Shown here in pieces: positions 24,821 through 33,257 of a DNA stretch of 64,000 bases. The translations under genes were made by a program, and so were the position numbers. The stretch lies in the NCBI RefSeq assembly GCF_008642315.1, contig NZ_CP029192.1, positions 3,348,001 to 3,412,000 of the forward strand, given 5' to 3'. The first letter of the stretch is position 1; each line of letters opens with the position of its first letter. The notes beneath the pieces are model-generated. The model had not been told where the DNA came from and did no database searches. It saw nothing but the letters and a program-made list of their open reading frames with translations. This DNA comes from Streptomyces venezuelae. Lineage in GTDB: Bacteria; Actinomycetota; Actinomycetes; Streptomycetales; Streptomycetaceae.

Positions 24821-26311
24821 CTACACGAACAAGCTGACGACCGCCGCCACCGCGAACCCCGCGATCGACAGCACCGACTCCAGGACCGTCCACGTCTTCA
24901 GCGTGTCCCGCTCCGAGATGCCGAAGTACTTCGCGACCATCCAGAAGCCGCCGTCGTTGACGTGCGAGGCGAAGATCGAACCCGCCGAGATCGCCATGAT
25001 GACCAGGGCCACGAACGCCTGGGAGTAGTCGCCCTCGGAGAGGAGGGGGGCGACGATGCCCGCCGTCGTGACGATCGCCACCGTCGCCGAGCCCTGCGCG
25101 ACGCGCAGGATCAGGGAGAGCAGGTAGGCGAGGACGATGATGGGCAGGCCCACGTCCTGGAACGTGTCCGAGATCGCGCCGGCCACGCCGCTCGCCTTCA
25201 GGACCGCGCCGAAGATCCCGCCCGCGCCGACGACCAGGAGGATGTTGCCGACCGGCTTCAGGGACGAGGTCGACACCGTCTCCAGGGACTTGCGGGACCA
25301 GCCGCGCCGGATGCCCAGCAGGTAGTAGGCCATGAGGAGCGCGATCGTCAGGGCTACGAACGGGCTGCCGAAGAACTCGATGACCGAGCGGAAGGTCGAG
25401 GGGTCGAAGGCGATCGAGGAGAAGGTTGCCAGGAGGATCAGGACCAGCGGCGTGCCGATGATCGTGAAGACGATGCCCAGCGGGACCGGCTTCTCCTGCG
25501 GGGCGACGCCCGCCGCGCTCTGTTCCGCGATGACCGCCGCCTTCGCCTCGTCGGCCGCCTCGACCATGTCCTGCGGCACGGGCACGAAGATGCGCTTGCC
25601 GACCCACGCGGAGAACACCCAGGCGGCGAGCACCGCGGGGATGCCACAGACGATGCCCATGAGGATGACCCAGCCGAGGTCCACCTTGAGGAGTCCCGCG
25701 GCGGCCACCGGGCCGGGGTGCGGGGGCAGGAACGCGTGGGTCATGGAGAGACCCGCGAGCAGGGGGAGGCAGTAGAGGAGGATCGACTTGCCGCTGCGCT
25801 TGGCGGCGGCGTACACGATCGGCGCGAGGACGAAGATGCCGACGTCGAAGAAGACGGGGACACCGAAGATCAGACCCGTCAGGCCCATGGCCAGGGGTGC
25901 GCGCTTCTCGCCGAAGAGGCCCAGCAAGCGCGAGGCGAGGACCTCCGCTCCACCCGAGACCTCCAGGATCGCGCCCAGCATCGTGCCGAGGCCGATGATG
26001 ATCGCCACATGGCCGAGGATCCCGCCCATGCCCGATTCGATGACCGAGACGGCGTCGGACTTCTGGACGGTGCCGAAGAGTTCGGTGACGGAGAGACCGG
26101 CCGCGAGGCCGACGGCTATGGAGACCGCCAGGAGCGCCACGAACGGCTGCAGCCTGACCTTGATGATCAGGAAGAGGAGCAGCAGGATGCCCAGCGCGGC
26201 TACGGTCAGCAGGCCTGCCGTGCCGTCGATCAGGGCGAGCAGGCCGCCGGTGTGAGGCGGTGCCTCGGCGGCGGGGGCGGCCGCGAGCACGGCGGTGTGG
26301 AACGGGGACAT
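24821..26311 (-). CDS. GntP-family permease (gluconate:H+ symporter type)
   Basis: 496-residue polytopic membrane protein of the GntP family, which imports gluconate and related sugar acids and, in some members, D-serine. Family motifs seen: FGVPVFFDVGIFVLAPIVYAAAK, LAGLSMTHAFLPPHPGPVAAA, and SGSIF-like GSIFASHVNDGGFWMVAKYFG near the C-terminus. A hydrophilic loop lies at about residues 235-275. The ATG at 26309-26311 has GAGG upstream. It is last in a leftward operon after kinase, iclR and ridA, separated from ridA by a hairpin. Confidence 0.9.
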   Translation of the reverse strand: MSPFHTAVLAAAPAAEAPPHTGGLLALIDGTAGLLTVAALGILLLLFLIIKVRLQPFVALLAVSIAVGLAAGLSVTELFGTVQKSDAVSVIESGMGGILGHVAIIIGLGTMLGAILEVSGGAEVLASRLLGLFGEKRAPLAMGLTGLIFGVPVFFDVGIFVLAPIVYAAAKRSGKSILLYCLPLLAGLSMTHAFLPPHPGPVAAAGLLKVDLGWVILMGIVCGIPAVLAAWVFSAWVGKRIFVPVPQDMVEAADEAKAAVIAEQSAAGVAPQEKPVPLGIVFTIIGTPLVLILLATFSSIAFDPSTFRSVIEFFGSPFVALTIALLMAYYLLGIRRGWSRKSLETVSTSSLKPVGNILLVVGAGGIFGAVLKASGVAGAISDTFQDVGLPIIVLAYLLSLILRVAQGSATVAIVTTAGIVAPLLSEGDYSQAFVALVIMAISAGSIFASHVNDGGFWMVAKYFGISERDTLKTWTVLESVLSIAGFAVAAVVSLFV

Positions 26312-26356
26312 CGTTGACCTCGTAAGTGCATGGGGCTTTCGGGGCAGGGGGGATCG

Positions 26357-26389
26357 CGGCACGGCGCCCCGGGGGTGGGCGCCGTGCCG
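26357..26389 (-). terminator. Hairpin between ridA and the gntP-like gene
   Basis: 13-bp perfect stem, CGGCACGGCGCCC at 26357-26369 with 26377-26389, in the 115-bp gap inside the leftward gene series. It may terminate or attenuate transcription into the permease gene. Confidence 0.6.
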
Positions 26390-26426
26390 TGACGACGTAC
26401 GGCTTGCTGGTGGAGAGGGATGTGCG

Positions 26427-26837
26427 TCAGCCGAGAACGGCGAGCGCGTCGATCTCGATGAGGAGGCCCGCCGGGAGACCGACGTAGACCGTGGTGCGCG
26501 CCGAGGCGGGGGCCTTCAGGCCCTGCTCCTCGAAGTACGCGTTGTAGATCTCGTTCATCTCGGCGAAGTGGTCCACGTCCGTGAGGTAGACGCGCATCAT
26601 CATCACGTCGTCCCAGGTCGCGCCGCCCTCTTCGAGGATCGCCTTGACGTTGGCGAACGTCTGGAGGGTCTGCTCGCGCAGGGTCGGGCCCGCGGGGGTG
26701 GGGGCCTTGCCCTCCTCGGCGGGCAGGAAGCCGACCTGACCGGCGACCTGAAGGATGTTGCCCTTCTTCACGCCGTGGGAGAACTTCGCGGGCGGGGTGG
26801 TGTGGGTGGCCGGGGTGAGGGCGGTCTTCTCGGTCAT
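26427..26837 (-). CDS. ridA: RidA (YjgF/YER057c/UK114) family enamine/imine deaminase
   Basis: 136-residue trimeric enzyme that hydrolyses reactive 2-enamine/2-imine intermediates released by PLP-dependent dehydratases. It has VKKGNILQVAGQVGF, the TFANVKAILEEGGATWDDVMMMRVYLTD stretch, and PASARTTVYVGLPAGLLIEIDALA, in which the Arg that binds the substrate carboxylate is present and the usual C-terminal Glu region is kept. The start overlaps the iclR stop in ATGA (26834-26837). A D-amino-acid deaminase-like gene 2 kb away offers a logical source of imine. Confidence 0.92.
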   Translation of the reverse strand: MTEKTALTPATHTTPPAKFSHGVKKGNILQVAGQVGFLPAEEGKAPTPAGPTLREQTLQTFANVKAILEEGGATWDDVMMMRVYLTDVDHFAEMNEIYNAYFEEQGLKAPASARTTVYVGLPAGLLIEIDALAVLG

Positions 26838-27598
26838 GAACTTGCTTCCTTCAGAGGGGCGTTGCCGGAGTACTCGCGGCTGATGGCGTCCGCGGTGCGG
26901 CGCACCAGCGGGAGCAGGGAGAGGAGTTCCTCGGCGGTGACGACGACATTCGGTGCGGACACCGACATGGCGGCGACGACGCGTCCGTCCGCACCGCGGA
27001 TGGGGGCCCCGATGCAGTTGATGGACTCCTCGTGGCCACCGAGGTCGGTGGCCCAGCCCTGTTCGCGCACGGCCGCCAGCTCCTTGAGGAACGCGGCGGC
27101 GTTCGGCGTCGAACGGGACGTGTAGGTGGGGTAGTCGAGCTTCTCCGCGATGGCGCGGCGCTCGGCCTCCGGGAAGTCGGAGAGCAGCAGCTTCGCGACG
27201 GCGGCGACGGTGATCGCCACCGGCTTTCCGATACGGGAGTACATCCGCACCGGATAGCGGCTCTCGACCTTGTCGATGTACAGCACCTCCTGCTCCTCGT
27301 ACACGGCGAGGTGGACCGTGTGGCCGCACTTCTCGTTGAGGGCGAGGAGGTGGGGGTGGGCGATCTCGCGCACGTCGAGATTCTCGACGGCTTCCTGGGC
27401 GAGCGCGAAGAGGCGCGCGCCGAGACGGTAGCGCTGGTCGGACTGGCGGAAGACCAGGCCGTGCTCGTGGAGGGTGCGCAGGAGCCGGAGCGCGGTCGAC
27501 TTGTGGACGTCGAGCCGGTCGGCCACCTGTCCCAGGTCGGCGGGGCCCTCGGCGAGCAGCGGCAGGATCGAGAGCGCGCGGTCGACGGTCTGGCTCAT
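26834..27598 (-). CDS. IclR-family transcriptional regulator
   Basis: 254-residue regulator. The N-terminal winged helix (VDRALSILPLLAEGPADLGQVADRLDVHKSTALRLLRTL) is followed by an effector-binding GAF-like domain (VHLAVYEEQEVLYIDKVES; INCIGAPIRGADGRVVAAMSVSAP). Its start overlaps the kinase stop by four bases. It lies within the operon it probably controls; a palindrome at 28740-28758 in the divergent promoter region is a candidate binding site. Confidence 0.92.
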   Translation of the reverse strand: MSQTVDRALSILPLLAEGPADLGQVADRLDVHKSTALRLLRTLHEHGLVFRQSDQRYRLGARLFALAQEAVENLDVREIAHPHLLALNEKCGHTVHLAVYEEQEVLYIDKVESRYPVRMYSRIGKPVAITVAAVAKLLLSDFPEAERRAIAEKLDYPTYTSRSTPNAAAFLKELAAVREQGWATDLGGHEESINCIGAPIRGADGRVVAAMSVSAPNVVVTAEELLSLLPLVRRTADAISREYSGNAPLKEASS

Positions 27599-28650
27599 GG
27601 GGTACGTACCTCCTCCTCGGCCTCGGTGTCCTCCGGGACGCGTTCCGTCCAGCCGGGGCCGAGACGAAGTGTCTCCCAGGCTGCGTCGTCCAGGGCGGCG
27701 AGGCGGTCGGCATGTGCGCGGGCGGGGGGCGGTGCGAGATCACCGGGAACGGTGAGGGCGGCGGCGGCCATGAGGTGGCCGTGCCGCAGGCACTGCGCGG
27801 CGGGCAGGCCGCGCAGGGTGGCGGAGAGGAAGCCGGCGGCGAAGGCGTCGCCGGCGCCGACGGGCGCGACGACGTCGACGCGCAGGGCGGCCTGGAAGAC
27901 GGGGTCCTCGCCGTGGCGGTGGACGGTGGCGCCGCGGCTGCCCTGTTTGACGACGAGGGTGGCGGGCTCGGGCAGGGCGGCGCGGATGGCGTCGGAACCG
28001 CCGGTGATGCCCCAGGCCGCGGCGGCCTCGTCCTCGCCGACGAAGACGAGGTCGGCGCCGCGCGCGAGGTCGAGGAGGACGTCCGGGCCCGCCGCCGCGC
28101 CCTTCCACAGGCCGGGGCGGTGGTTGATGTCGAAGGAGACGAGCGGGCCGCGGTCCGCGCGCCGGGTGCAGAGGTGGCGTACGAGTGCCAGGCAGTCGGC
28201 GGAGAGCGCGGGGGTGATGCCCGACAGGTGCAGGATGCGGCCCGACGCGAGGGCGTCCTCGTCGACGGAGCCCGGCGCCATGGCGGAGGCCGCGGAGCCC
28301 GCGCGGTAGTAGACGACCTCGTGGGCGTCGGTGTCGCGGTCGTCAGCGGTACGGAAGTAGACGCCGGTGGGTCGGTGCGGGTCGCGGCCGACGGCGGAGG
28401 TGTCCACTCCGTAGCGGGCGATCGTCTCGACGAGGTGGTCGCCGAAGCCGTCGGCGCCGACGCGGCTGACCCAGCGAGTGGTGTGCCCGGCGGCGGCGAG
28501 CGCGCACACGACGTTGGACTCGGCGCCGCCGATCCCGCGGTCGAAGGACGGCACGTCGGCGAGGCGTCCCGGCCGGGCGGGCAGGAAGGTGACCATGGAC
28601 TCGCCGAGCGCGATGACGTCGATGACGTCCACGGGTGCCTGTGCGGTCAC
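27595..28650 (-). CDS. PfkB-family sugar kinase (2-keto-3-deoxygluconate kinase-like)
   Basis: 351-residue ribokinase-family enzyme. It has ALGESMVTFLPA at the N-terminus, the two-Gly substrate motif GGAESNVVCALAAAG, and the C-terminal VAPVGAGDAFAAGFL with the anion hole and catalytic Asp. KdgK-type kinases phosphorylate 2-keto-3-deoxygluconate, but the true sugar cannot be read here. GTG start at 28648-28650 with GGAAG upstream. First gene of a tightly coupled leftward operon. Confidence 0.85.
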   Translation of the reverse strand: MTAQAPVDVIDVIALGESMVTFLPARPGRLADVPSFDRGIGGAESNVVCALAAAGHTTRWVSRVGADGFGDHLVETIARYGVDTSAVGRDPHRPTGVYFRTADDRDTDAHEVVYYRAGSAASAMAPGSVDEDALASGRILHLSGITPALSADCLALVRHLCTRRADRGPLVSFDINHRPGLWKGAAAGPDVLLDLARGADLVFVGEDEAAAAWGITGGSDAIRAALPEPATLVVKQGSRGATVHRHGEDPVFQAALRVDVVAPVGAGDAFAAGFLSATLRGLPAAQCLRHGHLMAAAALTVPGDLAPPPARAHADRLAALDDAAWETLRLGPGWTERVPEDTEAEEEVRTP

Positions 28651-28739
28651 GATCTTCCAACCCCTTAACCGGCTCTCCGGATCCGTTGACCCGGCGTTGG
28701 CTCGGATGTTAGACAGCAGTAAGCGACATACGCAATGAG

Positions 28740-28758
28740 CGTTGCACATGTTGCAACG
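28740..28758. promoter_or_regulatory. Palindrome in the kinase/deaminase divergent promoter region
   Basis: CGTTGC-N7-GCAACG at 28740-28758, perfect 6-bp arms. Nearby, GAATGCACT occurs twice as a direct repeat (28766-28774 and 28789-28797). IclR-type regulators bind short AT-centred palindromes in such divergent regions, so this is a candidate operator. Confidence 0.5.
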
Positions 28759-28813
28759 AGCTCTTGAATGCACTGAACGCATTGAATTGAATGCACTCCT
28801 GGAGGAGGCGCCC

Positions 28814-30091
28814 ATGGCCGCCGACAACGTCGTCGACACCGCCCTCGCGGACGAGCGAGTGGACCACCGCTTCAAGGGGCTTCCTCCGGACGCCGAAGGA
28901 CTGACGGTCGGCGAGCTCACCGCCCAGCGGCGGAACCTCTTCACGGGCGGCTTCACCACACCCGTCCTCGCGCTCTCCGCCGAACGCCTCGAGCACAACC
29001 TCGCCCTCATGGAGACGTACGCCGAACGCCACGGCCTCGCGTTCGCACCCCACGGCAAGACCTCGATGGCCCCGCAGCTCTTCGCCCGCCAGCTGGAGCG
29101 CGGCGCCTGGGGCATCACGCTCGCCGTGCCCCACCAGGTGCGCGTGGCACGGAAGTTCGGGGTGGAGCGGATCTTCCTCGCCAACGAACTCGTCGACGCG
29201 GCGGCGCTGCGCTGGCTCGCGGGCGAGCTGAACTCGGATCCCTCCTTCCGCTTCGTGTGTTACGTCGACTCCGTACGCGGCGTCGAGCTCATGCACGCCG
29301 CCCTCGGCGAGGCGGGCGCGAGCCGTCCGGTGGACGTGGTCGTGGAGCTCGCCGCGGGTGACGGCGCGCGGACCGGAGCGCGGACCGAGGCCGAGCGCTT
29401 CGACATCGCCAACGCGGTCGCCGCCGCGGACACGCTGCGGCTGGTGGGCGTCGCGGGGTACGAGGGGGAGGTGCCGGAGGCGTCGAGCGAGACGGTGACG
29501 GCGTGGCTGCGCCGGCTTGTTTCGTTGCTCGTCGAGTTCGACAAGTCCGGGCGGTTCGCCGATCTTCCGGAGGTCGTGGTCAGCGCGGGCGGCAGCGCGT
29601 GGTTCGACGCGGTCGCGTCGGTCTTCGCGGAGATCCCCGAACTGTCGCGGCCCGTCCTGAAGCTCCTGCGCTCCGGCGCGTACGTGTCACATGACGACGG
29701 CCACTACAAGCACCTGACCCCGTTCAACCGGGTCCCTGAGGAGGGCGCCCTCGAACCCGCGTTCCGGCTCTGGGCGCAGGTCGTGTCGCGGCCCTCCGCG
29801 GAGCAGGCGTTCACCAACGCGGGCAAGCGGGACGCGGCGTACGACCTCGACCTGCCCGAGGCGCAGGTCGTCCGCCGGGACGGCGTGGAGCGGGCGGCGA
29901 CGGGGATCTCGGTCACCGGCCTGTCCGACCAGCACGGCTGGCTCCGCACGTCACCGGAGGCGGACCTCGCCGTCGGCGACTGGCTGGGCATGGGGCTCTC
30001 GCATCCCTGCACGGCGTTCGACAAGTGGCAGTTGATTCCTCTGGTGGAGGGGGATGGGACGGTCGTGGACTACATCCGAACGTATTTCTGA
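28814..30091 (+). CDS. PLP-dependent D-amino-acid deaminase/aldolase family protein (DSD1-like)
   Basis: 425-residue fold-type III PLP enzyme, like D-threonine aldolase and D-serine dehydratase (DSD1). The PLP lysine is in the N-terminal FAPHGKTSMAPQLFARQL. VVVELAAGDGARTG, VVVSAGGSAWFD and RSGAYVSHDDGHYKHL line the barrel. The C-terminal domain has SDQHGWLR and the metal-site-like GLSHPCTAFDKW (H and C ligands in DSD1 relatives). The ATG at 28814 has GGAGGAGG upstream. Annotated relatives are often called amino acid deaminase. The substrate is inferred to be a D-amino acid. Confidence 0.85.
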   Translation: MAADNVVDTALADERVDHRFKGLPPDAEGLTVGELTAQRRNLFTGGFTTPVLALSAERLEHNLALMETYAERHGLAFAPHGKTSMAPQLFARQLERGAWGITLAVPHQVRVARKFGVERIFLANELVDAAALRWLAGELNSDPSFRFVCYVDSVRGVELMHAALGEAGASRPVDVVVELAAGDGARTGARTEAERFDIANAVAAADTLRLVGVAGYEGEVPEASSETVTAWLRRLVSLLVEFDKSGRFADLPEVVVSAGGSAWFDAVASVFAEIPELSRPVLKLLRSGAYVSHDDGHYKHLTPFNRVPEEGALEPAFRLWAQVVSRPSAEQAFTNAGKRDAAYDLDLPEAQVVRRDGVERAATGISVTGLSDQHGWLRTSPEADLAVGDWLGMGLSHPCTAFDKWQLIPLVEGDGTVVDYIRTYF

Positions 30092-30638
30092 CCGGGGGGT
30101 CTTGGGCGGCCCCCTGTCCCGCCGCTCCGCGGCGGATCACACCCGTGGGGGGCGCCCCTGCCCCGCCGCTCCGCGGCGGATCCACACCCAGCCGTTCGCC
30201 CCGTGCTGCGGCCCGGGGCGGGCATCCCCAGCCCGCCGCTCCGCGGCGGATCCCCACCCACCCGTTTACCCCGCACCACGCGGTGGACGTAGGGGCCCGG
30301 GGCGGGCCCGTCCGTTCAGCCCGCATCGCGGGGTGGGCGTGGGAGCCGGGGGCGGTCGGCTCCGGGTGTCTCCCGCTGGCAGCGGGTGGGCCCTGAACCG
30401 CCGCTCCGCGGCGGATCGCACCCGCCCACCCGCCCGTTCACCCCGCACCGCGGGGTGGGCACAGGCGTCGCCCCGCCACCGTTCGCCGCCCGCGGCGGGT
30501 CCGTCCCACCGGGGCCACCCGCAGCCGACGACGAAAGTCGCACGGGTGGTGCGGGTGGGAACGGAAAACCCGGCCGGAGGCCGGGTGCACCACCGACCAG
30601 CCGCAGTCCAACGCAGACGTAGAGGAAAGGCACCCCCC
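30092..30638. repeat. Mosaic array of palindromic extragenic repeats
   Basis: 547-bp non-coding gap filled with two alternating repeat types. Type A, CCGCCGCTCCGCGGCGGATC, is a 7-bp stem with TCC loop found at 30119-30138, 30163-30182, 30233-30252 and 30398-30417. Type B, about 35 bp with core CCGTTYACCCCGCACCGCGGGGTGGGC, also self-complementary, occurs in four diverged copies near 30193, 30262, 30311 and 30434. The array lies between two co-directional genes, and the last 100 bp hold the deacylase leader with GAGGAAAGG as ribosome binding site. Confidence 0.85.
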
Positions 30639-32255
30639 ATGGACCTGGTGATCCGGAACGCACGCGTCATAGACGGCACCGGAGGTGCCTCGTACCGCGC
30701 CGACGTCGGCGTACAGGACGGAAGGATCACCGCGATCCACCGCGAGGGGGAGGAGAGAGGCCCCCGCCTCACGGGGCAGGCCAACCTCGACGCCCAAGGC
30801 CTCGCACTGGCCCCCGGCTTCATCGACATGCACGCCCACAGCGACCTCGCCCTCCTCCGCGACCCCGACCACTCCGCGAAGGCGGCCCAGGGCGTCACCC
30901 TGGAAGTCATCGGACAGGACGGCCTCTCCTACGCCCCCGTCGACGACCGCACGCTCGCCCAGGTCCGCCAGGCCATCACCGGCTGGAACGGCGACGGCGG
31001 CGACATCGACTTCACCTGGCGCACCGTCGGCGGATATCTCGACGCCCTCGACTCCGCCCACGGCGGCCGCGGCATCGCGGTGAACGCCGCGTACCTCATC
31101 CCGCAGGGCACCGTCCGCATGTACGCGATGGGCTGGGAGGACCGCCCGGCGACCCCCGCCGAGCTGGACCGCATGCGGCAGCTCGTGGCGGACGGCATGC
31201 GGGAGGGCGCCGTCGGCATGTCGTCGGGGCTCACGTACACGCCCGGCATGTACGCCGACGACTCCGAGCTCACCGAACTGTGCAGGGTCGTCGCGGCGCA
31301 CAACGGGTACTACTGCCCCCACCACCGCAGCTACGGAGCCGGGGCCCTCCAGGCGTACGAGGAGATGGTGCGCCTCACCCGCACCGCGCACTGCCCCCTC
31401 CACCTCGCCCACGCCACCATGAACTTCGGTGTGAACAAGGGGAAGGCCCCCGACCTCCTCACCCTCCTCGACGCCGCCCTCGCCGACGGCGCCGACATCA
31501 CCCTCGACACGTATCCCTACACCCCCGGCTGCACCACCCTCGTGGCGATGCTGCCCAGCTGGGCGAGCGAGGGCGGCCCGGACGCGATCCGCGCCCGGCT
31601 CCTGGACGACTCGACCGCCGAGAAGATCCGCCACCATATGGAGGTCATCGGCGCGGACGGCTGCCACGGCGTGCCCATCGAGTGGGACACCATCGAGATC
31701 TCGGGCGTGAGCGACCCCGGGCTCGCCTCCTGCGTCGGCAAGACCATCGCCGAGTCCGCGGCCCAGCGCGGCGAGGAGCCGTGGGTCACGGCCCGCCGGC
31801 TGCTGCTCAACGACAATCTCGGGTCGACGATTCTCCAGCACGTGGGTCACGAGGAGAACGTGCAGGAGATCATGCGGCACCGCGTGCACACGGGCGGCAG
31901 CGACGGCATCCTGCAGGGGTTCAAGCCGCACCCGCGCGCGTACGGCACGTTCCCGCAGTACCTCGGAAAGTACGCAAGGGAGCTCGGCGTGATGTCCCTG
32001 GAGGAGACCGTCGCGCACCTCACGTCCCGGCCCGCCGCCCGGCTCCGCCTGCCCGACCGGGGCGTCGTCCGTGAGGGCTACCGCGCCGACCTCGTCCTCT
32101 TCGACCCGGACACGGTCGCGGCGGGGTCCACCTTCGACGCTCCTCGTACGCTGCCGACCGGCATCCCCCACGTGCTGATCGACGGCCGGTTCGTGATGCG
32201 GGACGGCCGGCGCACGGACGTCCTCGCGGGACGTTCCGTACGCCGGACCCACTGA
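30639..32255 (+). CDS. N-acyl-D-amino-acid deacylase (D-aminoacylase) family amidohydrolase
   Basis: 538-residue amidohydrolase. N-terminal beta-sandwich (MDLVIRNARVIDGTG), then PGFIDMHAHSDLALL with the HxH metal site, LHLAHATMNFGVNKGK, the LDTYPYTPG strand, and THTGGSDG-like VHTGGSDGILQG with the catalytic Asp. The C-terminal GVVREGYRADLVLFDPDT closes the sandwich. The Cys that bridges metal in characterised D-aminoacylases (GNCG) is Asp here (GQDG). Working with the upstream deaminase-like enzyme, it could release D-amino acids from N-acyl forms. Confidence 0.85.
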   Translation: MDLVIRNARVIDGTGGASYRADVGVQDGRITAIHREGEERGPRLTGQANLDAQGLALAPGFIDMHAHSDLALLRDPDHSAKAAQGVTLEVIGQDGLSYAPVDDRTLAQVRQAITGWNGDGGDIDFTWRTVGGYLDALDSAHGGRGIAVNAAYLIPQGTVRMYAMGWEDRPATPAELDRMRQLVADGMREGAVGMSSGLTYTPGMYADDSELTELCRVVAAHNGYYCPHHRSYGAGALQAYEEMVRLTRTAHCPLHLAHATMNFGVNKGKAPDLLTLLDAALADGADITLDTYPYTPGCTTLVAMLPSWASEGGPDAIRARLLDDSTAEKIRHHMEVIGADGCHGVPIEWDTIEISGVSDPGLASCVGKTIAESAAQRGEEPWVTARRLLLNDNLGSTILQHVGHEENVQEIMRHRVHTGGSDGILQGFKPHPRAYGTFPQYLGKYARELGVMSLEETVAHLTSRPAARLRLPDRGVVREGYRADLVLFDPDTVAAGSTFDAPRTLPTGIPHVLIDGRFVMRDGRRTDVLAGRSVRRTH

Positions 32256-32273
32256 CCGGAACCCGCCCGGCGG

Positions 32274-33158
32274 CTACTTCGTGGCCGTGGCCGCCGGCCG
32301 CGGCAGCTTGCAGCCCTTGCGGCCCAGGTCGATCTTGCTCGCCTTGCCGACGCACGGCACGATCCCGTACGTCTCCTGCGCGTAGTTGATGCCCTGCCGC
32401 ACCGTCACCTTGCCCTTGCGGTCGATCTCACAGGGGTTGTTCAGGGTGCAGCGCTCACCGTCCTCGTTGCCCGTGTTGTTGACCGCGGTGACCTTCCCGG
32501 TCTTGTGGTCGATGACGGGCGACCCGGACGTGCCGCCGATGGTCTGGCAGGCGGGGGTGTAGCGGACGGAGTCCTTCCAGGTCCACTCCCCCTCCTTCAT
32601 CCGGTACACGAAACCGTCGATGTTGCAGCTGTAGGTCTTCTTCCAGTAGCCGGAGACGACCGTGATGGCGCGCCCCTTGACCGGGTGGTCGTCCTCCAGC
32701 TCCAGCGGCTTGATGCCGTACTTCTTCGTGATGTCGCCGTAGGTCTCGGTGAGCTGGTAGATCGTGATGTCGGTGTCCGTCATGGTCGCGTAGGACACCT
32801 TCGACGCCTTGAGCGTGGCGACGTCGTTGGCCTTCGCGTCCAGCAGCTTGAAGGTACGGGTGGACGGCTGGTCGACGATGACCTCACCGGCACCGGGGAA
32901 ACCCGTCTCTATGCAGTGGCCGTTGGTGAGGACGAGCGCCGGGTCGCCCGCCTTGGACTTCGGCATGCGGACCACCGAGCCGGAACAGTTGCTGAGCGCC
33001 ACCGTCCCCGCGAAGTCGACGGCCTTGGTCTTGGGTCCCGCCTTCGCCGGGGTGCCATCCGCCCCCTGTGCGTTTCCCGCGACGGCCGGTGTCGCTCCCG
33101 CACCGGCCAGTGCGAGGGCCAGCAGTCCGCCCGCGACCGCTCTGCTCTTCTGTCCCAT
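32274..33158 (-). CDS. Secreted trypsin-like serine protease (paralogue 1)
   Basis: 294-residue protein with a Sec signal (residues 1-28, ending PAVAG) and an S1-type chymotrypsin fold. The triad is visible: His in VLTNGHCIE, Asp in TMTDTDITIYQL, Ser in IGGTSGSPVIDHKTG. Several Cys pairs are present, including NCSGS/GHC and a C-terminal C-x9-C. ATG at 33156-33158 with GAGGGGGG upstream. It has a close paralogue at 39834-40685, in which the same residues and cysteines are kept. Confidence 0.88.
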   Translation of the reverse strand: MGQKSRAVAGGLLALALAGAGATPAVAGNAQGADGTPAKAGPKTKAVDFAGTVALSNCSGSVVRMPKSKAGDPALVLTNGHCIETGFPGAGEVIVDQPSTRTFKLLDAKANDVATLKASKVSYATMTDTDITIYQLTETYGDITKKYGIKPLELEDDHPVKGRAITVVSGYWKKTYSCNIDGFVYRMKEGEWTWKDSVRYTPACQTIGGTSGSPVIDHKTGKVTAVNNTGNEDGERCTLNNPCEIDRKGKVTVRQGINYAQETYGIVPCVGKASKIDLGRKGCKLPRPAATATK

Positions 33159-33257
33159 CTGTGGAGCCCCCCTCGTGACGTACGCCAGTCGTGCGATTGT
33201 CAGGGGCATTCTTGGGGGCCCTGTTGCGGGCGGACAAGGGGTGGGAACTCTTCCCTT

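Noticed and set aside
30092..30638. CRISPR array
   Set aside because: The repeats are hairpin-forming, of two alternating kinds with irregular spacing, and there are no cas genes nearby.
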